Shown here: positions 1 to 11,712 of the stretch, piece after piece
How positions within the stretch are numbered: position 1 is the first letter of the stretch
Layout of the letters: every line of letters begins with the position of its first letter
From: Vigna angularis
Taxonomy: Eukaryota; Streptophyta; Magnoliopsida; Fabales; Fabaceae
Direction of reading: 5' to 3'
DNA: 64,000 bases
Assembly: GCF_016808095.1 (NCBI RefSeq)
Contig: NC_068973.1
Coordinates: forward strand, 36,388,077-36,452,076
Translations under genes and position numbers: made by a program
The notes under the pieces: generated by a model
Databases searched by the model: none
Seen by the model: the letters and a program-made list of their open reading frames with translations, nothing else
Told to the model about the DNA's origin: nothing

Positions 1-1560
1 CCAACCAAGAAAAATAAAAGATGAATTTTAATACAATGAATAGTGATTTAACACGTGAGAAAACGGAGTGTGAGCATTGAGTAAAAGGGTGATTGAAAAG
101 GAAGTGTGCAACGGAAGGGTGGATACGGCACGGCGGGTTTGTGGTTATGGAGGAGCAGAGAAAGAAGAGAAGAGAGTAGAAGAAAAAGTCAACAATGACA
201 ACTGGAGAAAGTACTCATGGTCTGACCATGAGTCTATCTGGCACGTGAAAAGAGTAGATAAATAGATAGAAAGATGAGATTGCAACGATGGGGTGGGGTG
301 GAAGCAGAACAACAGTAACTTGTTACTGATAGCAATGAATGAACGAAGGTGGTGTTGTGTGTGTTTGTATTTGTATATTTTGTATATGCAGTTTGGTGGA
401 TGAAATGGTTTCAGACTCTAGATCTCACGTTGGTTGCCTCTGTACTTTACAGCTAATTCTGGTTTTGAACGTCAAAAGCATTTAAGGAAGGTGTCTTCTT
501 CCTTTTTAAATTCATTTTTTCTAGGATTCATGGATTTACCCATTATTTCATAACAATCACTCCTAACCAAATAAATAAATATAAGAAATTTATAACTCTA
601 AATACTAAAGATAATAACTTTTAACCTATTTCTAACTTTTTATTAACAAATTTTAATAATCTCTTTTCTTCTTTTTGGCCAAGATAACTTTTGCTTTGAA
701 GAAAAAAAAAATAATACAAGTGAAAATTCATCATAAAAATATTAATTTTAGATAAAAATCAAAGTTTTAATTTAAAAATAAAGAAAATTCTTTCTCAAAA
801 ATACAAATGCATGTATAACTCGTGTCTATATTAATTTTTTATACTTCTATATATAAGCATATAAATTTAATAAAACCTACAAATTTAAGAATAGAACTCA
901 AAAACACATAAAAATAATAAAAAATAAAAATTACACATTCAGGCTTTTTAATTTTGTAAAATTAAAATAAAATTATAAATTATTTAATTTTTTAAATTAT
1001 TCTTTAATTTTATTTATGATCTTCATATTTTTCTGAATTTTCTCTTTCATCAAATATAATAAGATTTAAGAAAACATTATATTGGACCTTGTGATATAAA
1101 TAATTTGAATTACTAAGAGATTTTTTCCTCAAGTTTTTCTCTTGTTCTTCAACTTAAAAAAATATTTTTTTCATGGTTAACAGGACAATGATTAATAATT
1201 TATAAATGAAATTTTTTTTATTAAAAATAGGCATAGTTATCTCGTAAGTTTCATTATTTATTTGTTTACTTAGGTATGTAATTAATGAAAAACTAATTAA
1301 ACCTTTAATTTTTAACAGACTAACAGTATAATATTTCTTTTATCCAAAAGATAACAAATAAATAGTAATGACGTTTATTTTGCTATAATGTAATTTATTA
1401 CAAATTTATAGTGATGATTTATTAAACTGTCAACTTCAGTTCCAACCGAAAGGATTAGTTATGTTTTTGAATGATTAAAAATTAATTAAATCTTAAAATA
1501 GTTAGAATTTTATTGAACTTTTATTTAAGAAAAATATATATGCGATGGAAAATGTTTTTT
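1..1560. other. Spacer; purine-rich, G-box-bearing segment at its left end
   Basis: No gene can be supported here. The first 450 bases are richer in G and purines than the very AT-rich DNA after them and hold two CACGTG G-boxes (52-57 and 242-247) and a perfect 10-bp dyad at 213-233. That would fit the promoter or leader of a gene lying outside the left edge, but no start codon, splice pattern or protein similarity confirms this. From about 540 to 1560 the sequence is plain AT-rich spacer. Confidence 0.4.
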
Positions 1561-1565
1561 AAGTT

Positions 1566-1737
1566 TATTACATATATTGTTTTTATTTTATTTATTATCT
1601 TTAATTAATTTTATTATTATTTTTTATTTGTATTTTGAGCTTAGTCTATATTTCTTTTATTATAAATAGAGGACTATATGTGTATATTCAACACAAGGAG
1701 ATTGATTTTATTTATAGTTTTTCCACTATATTCAACA
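1566..1737 (+). repeat. 5' LTR of the deleted copia element
   Basis: About 172 bp. It starts TATTACATATATT where LTR2 starts TGTTCGATATATT, so the canonical TG start is mutated here. It ends in CA directly before the primer binding site. The many differences from LTR2 indicate an old insertion. Confidence 0.8.
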
Positions 1738-2577
1738 TGGTATGCAGAGTCGAGTTCTTTTGAGAAAAAAGTTTTTGGTGACTCTATCATTACATGTGTC
1801 GCTGCCGGCGGTGGCGCCATCCTCTACTGTTATAGTTTACCGTTGTCATTATCGGAGTTCAAGTTTCAACCGATGATCACATGATTTTGATCGTCTCGGT
1901 CAAACAACCATCATGTCATTAACAACGTTTTCATCGGAGCTCCTACATGCTCTCAAGGCCTTTTCAAATTATGGATTTATTCTCTTTTCCGCTGTTCATG
2001 GTGACATGTCTAATAGTAATTCAGAGCGTTGAGGTTGCTCGTTTTTCGCTTTCAGGTTTATCGTGCGTTATCGCACATCTTGTTTACTCTCAGGCAGCTA
2101 TTTAGAGCATCGATGTTGCTCTTTTTCCTTTTCAGGTGCCTTGATTGGAGAATCTTGAATTTTTATAGTTTCTCTATCCTGTTCATCCATGGATTCTTCC
2201 ATTGTCGTCTCTTCTGACCTCCCTTTTATCACTATTGTTTTTGACTCGTTCATATGTGTTTTTTTCCCATGGAAAAAATGGTTTTTGTTAGTTTATTTAT
2301 AGTCGTTATGGCTCTTCAACAATGACCTCTTTATCCACTGAATGTCAAGAATGCATTCCTCAATGACGATTTGCAAGAAAAAATTTACGTGGAGCAACCT
2401 CCCAAATTTGTTGCTCATGGAAAGTCTTTTGGGTTGGTATTTCGTCTTCTATGTCGTCTTGCAAATCATTAACAATTTAGTGTCACTCGAGTGCAGAATA
2501 AAATATTTTCACTGAGACTTGATGGATTATATTAGTAACAAGCTTAGTGTATATGTAAGTATTAGTTTAAGGGGGAG

Positions 2578-2746
2578 TGTTCGATATATTATCTTTATTT
2601 TATATTAATCTTTTAATTTAGTTAGTTTGTTATTATTTTTTATTTGTATTTTGAACTTAATCTACATTTTTTTATTATAAACAGAGAACTCTATATATAT
2701 ATTTAACACAATGAAAATTAATCTCATATAATCACTGTATTCAACA
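2578..2746 (+). repeat. 3' LTR of the deleted copia element
   Basis: About 169 bp, starting TGTTCGATATATT directly after the polypurine tract GGGGGAG and ending TTCAACA. It is followed by the AAGTT target duplication. Confidence 0.8.
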
Positions 2747-2751
2747 AAGTT

Positions 2752-5700
2752 AATAATTTATCAATATATTCAAGAAAGTTAATAGTTTTTCACTATATTG
2801 AAAAAAATTAACAACTTTACAAGTGATTCTTTACTTAAAGTAGAAAAAAAAAATCTTCATCATTTTTCTTCCTCTAATTGTACTCTTATGAAATCAGAAT
2901 TGTAAAAAGGTACCAAGCCTTTGAAAAAATGCGGGAAGCCTGATGTTTGTAATAAATATTCCAATAATTAACAAAATGTAAGAGAATAAAAATAGATCAT
3001 TAAATTCCTCATTATATTAAAAGTGTTATCAAACAGGGTAAATTAACTTTAATTGTGTGTTATATATCATTTGATATACACACATCTTCACATCTCAAGA
3101 TTTAACAGTAGTATTGATTCTAGTTTATGCATTTTCATTAACACGTGTTAGTGACACCAATTTGTGATACATCATTCATGCGTATGCATTAGCCAATAAA
3201 AACGTTGGAATAATCAGTTGTCGTATTTTATTATTAAAAATGCAAATGAATCCCAAAACATGCACTGTTTGGACACAGTATTGTAACGCAACCTGCTTTC
3301 TAACTTTTTTTATTTATTTATTTTCTCTCTCTTTCCGTTTACTGTAATTGCAATTTATTGCTACCGTTTGGTTGGTGTTGAAAGACTGCGGGACCCGAAA
3401 GATTATGTTAAATTAAGCCATGAGTCATGCAAGATGGTTGTTTTAATTGTACTATAGTTTAAAAGCTCAAATTTCTGATAATAAAATGTTTTTATTATTA
3501 ATTTGAACCAGCAAAATAGTATTGCATTACTATTATATTAGGTTTTATTTATTTTAGAACGAAGCTTTGTGACTGCACTAGTATGATAATTTGGTCTAGA
3601 ATTAGCTTCTGGAATCTGAGGTTCAAATCCCTGATTTGGGTTATGTCGTAGGTTAGAAAGATCCTTTGACTCCATCGAAAACTTGTACCAAAAAGAGTTA
3701 ATTAATTAATTGATTAGGTACTAAGCACGCCAAAAGAAAATGATAACCAAATAACCCACCAGGAGAGCGAGTGGTTAAATCGATCGACTATTAGATCTGT
3801 GATTTCACCATAACTATTATTATTATTAGTGTAATCTAATTACAAAGAATAACACAAGAGATAGGAGCAATTTTTAAATAATTTTTTTACACCATCGTTG
3901 AAACACTTTTCTAAAGTGGTAATATTAATCATTAATATAGCAGTAAAATTCAGACCTTTTCTTCGGCGTTCGGTAGAATTATGGAACAAATTTCTACCAC
4001 AACTCTACTAAATAAATATTCTTCTTATATTGACTAACGTTGTAGTACTAGTTAGGTACATCATATTGTCGAGAATTGTGACTATAATAATACCCTTAAA
4101 AAGATTAGACAAGTTGCCATGATGTAGCACTGTTGCTTAGTATTTATATATTGATGATAATAATGAGGGTCTATCGGTTTAAGCAAAGTAGTAAACGACA
4201 ATAAATCCCACGCAGAGTTTTTCAAATTTAAAAAGTGATGACGTTTTATAAAACTATGAGTATGTTTGAATTATTGTTTGGTTATTACACTCCGATAAAA
4301 TATTCTAATACATGAATTGATATTGAATATGCATTAAAATTAGAAAGTGAGATCAACCTAAAACCAAACGGCACTAAGAAAATTTAATGCACTAAATTAA
4401 ATATTTACTAGGTATTTCAAGTAAATATAAATTTAATGCGCATCACTTTTACTTACACCGCCAAAATTGAAAAAAAAATGTACAAACATATCTTATAATT
4501 TTGGTAACTGAGCTATTGAATATTTTTATATGGATCGGATCCTTTCACGAGGCTCCACATTAATCTCAATGCCCATGATGATTTAATTTTTCTTAACCGA
4601 AGAATGTGCTTGAGTTTATGTGAATAATTTTCTATTAATCTCAATATTTTGTGAATGTTGCTAGTCTCAAGAACCTTCTAGATCTTGTTTGCGTGCTTAA
4701 AATTAAAATAAGTAATGTGAGATATTTGAAAACAGTGTAACTTTTTGTAAATGATTATATATATAATTTCAAGATTTTGATTTTAATTTTTATCAAATGT
4801 GTTATTAAAGTTGGTCCAGCAAAAGATACCAGAGTTACCTACGACCAACATTTAGAAATGACCTCATCATTAGATAGGATAAGGGGACAACATTAAATCA
4901 CCAAACACGTCACATGCCATTTTTTAATTTTAGCCCGTTTTATCATCTTAAAAGTTTTCTTTAAAAAGTTACTTTGGATTTATGTGAATTAACTTTAACT
5001 TATAAAATCATTTTTTAAAAATTTATATATATAAAAGAAACTCTTTGAAATATACCATTGAAGAAATAAATGTACATTAGTATCGTGGGAGAAAACCATG
5101 GTAGTGATTCATTGTCAGACAGAGCCATGAGCATACTATATAGTGTACACACATTTCTATATTCGTATATCAACAATTATCACAATATCATAATATATAT
5201 GAAAGTCATCTACTGAAAATTAAATGCTTTCATTGACAATTAAATTAGGCCGAATGATGCACTTGAAGTCAATTCAATTATTTAAATAATGTGGCACGAC
5301 ATGAATCATGTATTTATTATGTGAGTTCGGTTTGAGGTTAGCAAGCCAGGGGGTGTCTTTAGCAATTTGGAATGTGCCATTCATCTTGCAAGCAACAATG
5401 TAAATTTATTAGTTGTGCTGTTAGGTATTGAAAACAGACATGGTTGTTCTTTCGTGGTACAGTAGTGATGTTTCAGTTTCAAACAGAAGTTGTATGATTT
5501 TGGTGTGTATTTTCAAAAAGCCATTGATAACCCTTTTAATTAATTTAAAGAATGCGTTTGGTATGACATGGCGGCCATTTCAGATCCAACCATATCCCAT
5601 TAGACGTGAATTCATCTCACCTTCCCTCTCATGTTATCAAGGGAAATAATTATTAAATAATACGTAATTATTATTTGTCTCATTTTATTAATTTATCTTA

Positions 5701-8700
5701 TCTTTCCTCTTGTCCGTATTGTGATATATTTTATTATTTATGAAAAAAATCACATGGATAATCGGTTTTTCAAACTTTAATTAATTAATAGTTAGTTTTT
5801 TATTTAATTTTGACGGATGACAATTTGTGGAATTGTAACATCATATGCTAAAGTTAACTAAAAACAACCGAACATATTCATTTAATGAGAAAGTTGTGAG
5901 TAAAATAATACTTTATATTAAAACATTGAAGATTTTTAAACAAGCAATCAATGAAGCATGAAGCATGTAACATTAATCATACCGAGTAACCCAATGTACT
6001 ATGAGTAGGCTTCTTGGTCATGGAAGAGTTACGTCACATGTGAATGATATTAATTAATAGAACGTTTTTAAGGCTCTTGCAAAATTAAATCTTTACATAG
6101 TTTCAAAGACACTGGTATTTACTTGTTTGATGAACTTTTATGTAATTATTAAGAAAAATATTTTAAAAATAAATTAAAATTACTTTATGTTTAAATTAAA
6201 ACAAAGTCTCTAAAAAAATATTATAGAGTTTTTTAAATTATATTTCATATATAAAACAGTATTTGTGATAGACTTTGATATATTCATATATTATATTATT
6301 TTCATTAAGTTGTCACCTTGACAAAGTTAGATAAAAAAAAAATAGTTCGCGTAAGATAAATTCTTATGGCTTACTAGACATATTATTTTTTACATTACAT
6401 ACTGGTTTAAATGAGAAATATCTTCTTAATTTTGACTACATAATATTTTTCTTCGTGCAAGATCAATATAAACAAAGTTAATGTCTCAGATAAAATATCA
6501 AATTTAAAACATATCTTAAACATTTCAACGTAATATTCTCTCCTATAAAATATCCATGTTTACAAATCATGATAATTCATTACATAAATACTTATAATCA
6601 ATATTTATATGTATATATTTACAAAAATTACAAATAAATCAATTAAAATAATAAACCAAAAGAAAAACTAACAGAAAAAAAATAGTTTGAACAAAAACAT
6701 GAAAAAGAGAAGACTTAATTATAGTGATATCTTTCACTTTAAAGGAAATAGTGAAGAGATAAGGATCAATTGTAGCACTATTTTCGTATGAACAAAAATC
6801 TTCTTGTTTTAGCAAAAATAAGTCTGAGGCTAAGTTTGGATTTTGTTTCTTTTATTTTCATTTAAGAAAAAATATTATAAACCAATATTACCTAATCAAC
6901 TTACAAAACTCAAAACATCTTTCAAAGTATTTATCGAACATCAATATAAAATTTTACAACTTTTATAGAGCATAAAAGATTTAAATAGTTTTAAATTCCT
7001 CAAATATATGGATTACATTCTTATTAAATTCATAAATCAACATATAACTCAAGTTCAAATTCAAAACAATCAATTTGATCAACAACTTTTACAACCATAC
7101 AAACTTCAAATACTTCATAAAAAAACATCAACATCACACCATAACTTTTACAACCTCAAAATAAAAAATTATTTATCAAACTATCCAAATTTCATATCTT
7201 CACATTTACAAAAGATATAATTTCAAAATCTTTCATCAAATATTATTGCATAAAATATATACTAGTGTGACAAACTTACATTTAGGCAGTATTTTCAAAA
7301 TCATGGAAGTTTCACTCAAATGGTAAGGCTTGCTTAAACTCAAGTATAAATTACAACTTTACTCCTATCACAATAAAGCTAAATGTTTATGTAAGATTGT
7401 CATAAACGACTTCAACATACCACTATGATTATGATCTAATATAAAATCATATTTATAAAAAATACCACATACAAAATTATACTATACCTAGCAACCGACC
7501 GACTGTCAGATAAACTAATCAGGAAAGATAAATATCATTAATGGTCAATTAATACATTTAATGACCATATTAAATGCAAATATATGCTATTTATGAGTGA
7601 TTGACAGGTTATATTGCCCAAAAATATACTGCACTAATGGTTAATCAATGGACTTGGCTGCCACAAGTCCTATAATATATACAATTGTTATACAGGTACA
7701 AATATCCTTTTCTATCATAATAAAATACACATGGGAGTGGATCGCGTTCTCGGAGACGACTAAAGATTAAAAAAAAGCAGAGTAAGGAAGGACGACCGAC
7801 ATTCAGACCAATTTAACCAAAACAAAAACCTTTAACTCTATAACATGGATAATGACGTGAACATTTGACACGACACAAACACAAGCACTTTAAGGAAACA
7901 TACATATACTTATTGGATAATTAAGAATTATTTAGTTTAACAATTAATGTTTATACACTCAAAATCATCTATAAATAAGGTTAGTTAACTATAATAATTT
8001 AAACACATCATCACCTAATACAAAAAAAAAATCTAATCCATTTATTTAATACCAAAAAGTGAAAACTATTTATCATATAAGATTTGCTCCTTGTTTTTCT
8101 ATAATTATAATATAACTGTATTCAACAAAATTTACAAGTTTATGAAATTTTATAAAAATATTATTCGTCTTTATTAACATTGTGTTTGAGTCATATCATA
8201 AAAAAAAACAAGAGAAATGTCTTTTAAATTGGACACTTCACTAATACATGTCGTATGAGTGTTATACGCGTACAGATGAATGATACTATGAGACATGTGA
8301 ACACACCATTTGTAATATCTATAAATTATGCGCTTCAAATCATTAAAAAAAACAAGTTTCTAAACCTACAACAAAAACAATAACCAAAAGTATAAAAAAT
8401 TACCAAAAAAAAAAGAAAGTAAAACACATATCACAACTTCACATGTGATTAAATATGTGTTGACATTTGACAATGTGTACTTTTGACACATAACATAACA
8501 CTCTTTCATCAAGTATAATATATGAAAATTACTAATCCACCTCCACTTATAATTTAAACAACTATTTTATTTATTTGATTTTTTTGTCATTTTAAATCTC
8601 AACAACCATTCCATTTACCAAAATATTCATACTATTTTTCTTAATATACAAAAATGTCACTCATAAATAACTCTACTACTCTTCTTATTTTACAAAAATG

Positions 8701-10600
8701 TCATTCAGATTATTATTATATTATTATTACGATTATAATTACTATTATTATTATTATTATTATTAATATCAATATATATATATATATATATATAATTACA
8801 ATTACTATTGTTATTATATAATTTTATTATTATTATTATTACTATTACAATCAATATTAATATTATTAGTATATAACATTATTAATATCATTATTAGTAT
8901 ACACTATTATTATATATATTACTATTATGTATTAGTATATTAATATATAATAATAATATACATTAATATATAATAGTAATATGTATAATAATAGTATATA
9001 TTCATAATATTATGTACTAATAACAATAATAATATTTGTAATAATAACAATAATAATATTATTAATACTACGTACTACTACTAATAATAATACTAATAAT
9101 TTTAATTGTAATATTTGTTGTTAACTTCTTGACCTATTTCTAATTATAATAAAAATTAAATTCAATGGTCTTAAAATAAGTCAAAGTACTAGTTTTGTAC
9201 ATGCAAAAATTCTCAACACTAACTCTATAAAAGATATAAAAGAAGTAAAGTAAAAAAAGTTGTTCGAGTAAACTCATTATATTTTTCACCAAAATTTATA
9301 AAAATGGAACATATTTTTTTATCAATTTATAAAAAAAAATGTTTATTTGAAGAGACGTTCGTTTTTTATAAATAAAGTTTAAATAGTTAAATATTTTATT
9401 TAAATAATAAAATATTTATATTTGATCTCAAATACTACATTTTATATTATATATATATGCTAAAATACTATTCGTGGCATTGGCAGGAGAGGAAAATTAG
9501 TGTTTATGTGGTTTCAAACAGATTTATTTTATAAAGTTTGATTGTGTTAACACTAAAGTATTATTATCCTAATTTTTTATTGTACTATTTTTTTCTTTAA
9601 TATATGATATGCTGCTGCTGTTATATTTTATGTCTGTTTGTTTCCTCATTTTATTCTTTATGTGTGTTAGAATATTTTAAATTTTAATTTATTCTCATTC
9701 TCATTAATATTAAATTAACGATACTTTTTAATTTATTATTTTATCTAATTAATTTTCCACGTTAATTAAATCTAGTTAAATATATCATAATTTTTTTCTT
9801 TTTTTATTTTCTTTCTATAAACTTAAACATTTTAATTTTTCACCTCTTTTCCATTTCTTTGGTTCTTTCTTTTCTGCTTCAATCTGAACAAATCATAAAA
9901 ATAAATTATTAAACTTAAGATATGTATACAATAAAATAATAAAAAAGTGTCTTTTCAAACCGAAACACTATAGTAGGAGAAGAAAGAATTCAGAAATATT
10001 GTCTCTTTTTATGCGGAAAAGGCAGATGCAGAACCATTGGATATATATATGCATTGCCATAGCCAGATCAAAATGTAAGTAATTTAACTCTTCAGTTTCC
10101 CAAACACCAAACCGAAACTTCTCCAATTTAATGCTACTTTTCACTGTTAATTGGTCTTAAGGTTTAAAATAATTACCAATTATTTAATGTATTTCTAACA
10201 AGATATGAACATCACTCAAACCGCGTAATTTGACAAATTTTTTTAATAATAAGGATAATAAAGGTTGAGTATTATAATTTCTGATGTTGATGAATACGTG
10301 TATAGTAACCGATTGAGTCATTTTCTTCAATGAGATTATCGATGCTATGGTGTGGACTTCCAATTCATGGGCCCATTTCGATACTTCACGGCCCAATCAA
10401 AGACTGCGCAAAACACAACTGTGATAAACCCACTACATTTTAATACACCAAATAAAAACCCTACTCGGATACCAGAAGACACAGATAATTTCACATAATA
10501 ATAAAAAATTATGAAAATATTCTTTATGCTTTATTTTTCCACACATCTTGTGTAACAGATACGTAATGGAGAATTAAAATAATTATAAATAAAACCAATA
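2752..10600. other. AT-rich intergenic spacer
   Basis: No supported gene in about 7.8 kb. Short open frames here (for example 5428-5649 and 7008-7220) have spacer-like composition, no recognisable domain and no splice context. A segment at 3590-3680 contains GGTTCAAATCC, like a pol III box B, and may be a SINE relic, but no matching box A at the right spacing was clear. The only structured part is the TTA/TAA-rich foldback at about 8700-9110. Confidence 0.5.
8700..9110. repeat. AT-only imperfect inverted repeat (foldback)
   Basis: The left half is made of ATT/TTA motifs and the right half of TAA/AAT motifs, with the turn near 8945. For example ATATATATTACTATTATG (about 8915-8933) is mirrored by ATAATAGTAATATGTATAAT (about 8974-8993). 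A (TA)11 tract lies at 8772-8794. It could be a decayed foldback transposon or a simple-sequence expansion that happens to be palindromic. Confidence 0.5.
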
Positions 10601-10619
10601 TTATTTTTACTAATTTATT

Positions 10620-10793
10620 TTAATTAAATAATGTCTTTTTAACCATCCAAGTGAATGTCTGGGAGCTTGTTTTTATAATTTCCTTAGAAAAGGAGAAAAA
10701 GAATATGCTGTTATTCTCTGAAGGTGATGATGCATTGGTTAAGAGAAAAGAGAAAAGAAACAACATAAGCTGAAGGTGAATTTGTGTGGCCAT
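10620..10793 (-). CDS. Possible small secreted peptide
   Basis: I do not recognise this 57-residue frame. From the ATG at 10793 it reads MATQIHLQLMLFLFSFLL, then TNASSPSENN and a serine- and phenylalanine-rich tail, ending in TAA. The N-terminus looks like a signal peptide: short n-region, a hydrophobic core at residues 8-18, and an Ala cleavage context (TNA) near residue 21. The remainder has no cysteine pattern or known peptide-hormone motif. It stands alone in spacer with no clear TATA box or conserved neighbour. It may be a real short gene, a first exon, or chance: AT-rich DNA produces Leu/Phe-rich runs easily. Confidence 0.22.
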   Translation of the reverse strand: MATQIHLQLMLFLFSFLLTNASSPSENNSIFFFSFSKEIIKTSSQTFTWMVKKTLFN

Positions 10794-11540
10794 TTTCTTT
10801 TTCAAATTGATTATACGAGAAACTAATTCTGCATAATTGATCTTACAAATTTTGATTCATGGTATTATTATATGAATAATTGCAGTAATATGGGAGTGAA
10901 GAATGTGAAAGTGTGAGGATTTTATCCATGGAGGCTGAGATTTTTATCTGAAAGTAAAGGTAGACGTGTATGGCTCTTCTTCACCAACCGACTCTCTTTC
11001 TTTGCTTTGCAAATTGCTCATCACATGACTCGTGTCACATCACTCTAATAACAATCGATGCAATATTACCTCAATCATCATCATCTGCCATGTGTAAACC
11101 TCCTTCAACCGTGGTCGGTTCTGCAATTTATAGCAACTAATCCCTTCTCTTAGATTCTTATCTTACTCATGTATTCAAGACTTTCAACCGATTAAGATTA
11201 TGTTTGCCAAAACTAGTTCATAAATTAACTGAAAGATGAAAATAATTAAGTACAATTTATGCTAATTCATTATAAGTATTTATTAAAATTACTTATCTAT
11301 TATCTAATTGTAAAAAGTCCCGAAATCATTTTTATTGGTCATTATTTTGTTTTCTTTTTTGCTAAAATCTCAACGTGGTTCACAAGTCAGTTTAATCGAT
11401 GAAATATATAGATATATATGTATATATGTATATTTGGCAAGCGTGTGTTGATGCAAACTGTTGAAGACCGTGGCATTCCGCTGACGCGGAAATATAGAAA
11501 CTGAGAACTGTGACTAATTCGCTTTGACTCCAAAAGCACG

Positions 11541-11562
11541 TTCTCTTCTCTTCTCTTCTCTT
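11541..11562. repeat. TTCTC pentanucleotide tract
   Basis: About four tandem TTCTC units some 150 bp before the start codon of the C2 NT-type gene. Such CT-rich tracts are common in plant core promoters and 5' leaders. Confidence 0.5.
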
Positions 11563-11712
11563 TAATCACTCCTCATTTCACTTTCCAAAACCACACCACA
11601 TATATACAAACCCAACCGATTCTACCTGTCACTGCCCAAACTAACTATCCCTGTCTTCAATCCATGGTTATTCCTCCGACCAAACACAACATTCAGCGTA
11701 CGGAACAACGAC

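Larger units (their letters stand above)
1566..2746 (+). mobile_element. Deleted Ty1-copia LTR retrotransposon with intact ends
   Basis: A 1181-bp element with two diverged LTRs of about 170 bp (1566-1737 and 2578-2746). Both LTRs end in TTCAACA and share a long stretch built on TTATTTGTATTTTGA and TTATTATAAA. Directly after LTR1 comes TGGTATGCAGAG, a one-base variant of the initiator-Met tRNA primer binding site TGGTATCAGAG used by copia elements. A polypurine tract TAAGGGGGAG precedes LTR2. The same 5 bases, AAGTT, flank both ends (1561-1565 and 2747-2751), as expected for a target-site duplication. The 840-bp interior keeps only scraps of coding sequence: near 2336-2440 a reading frame resembles the copia reverse-transcriptase segment VKNAFLNDDLQE followed by VEQPP. 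Gag, protease, integrase and most of RT are missing, so it cannot move by itself. Confidence 0.85.

Noticed and set aside
1678..2217. Short plus-strand frames
   Set aside because: They lie in the LTR and leader of the deleted copia element and are not genes.
3590..3680. Possible tRNA-derived SINE, based on GGTTCAAATCC
   Set aside because: No box A at the proper distance, no clear poly-A or poly-T end and no target duplication could be seen.
7540..7680. Apparent similarity to the 220-bp tandem repeat at 56067-56525
   Set aside because: Only short AT-rich words such as AATGGTCAATTAAT are shared; order and spacing do not match.
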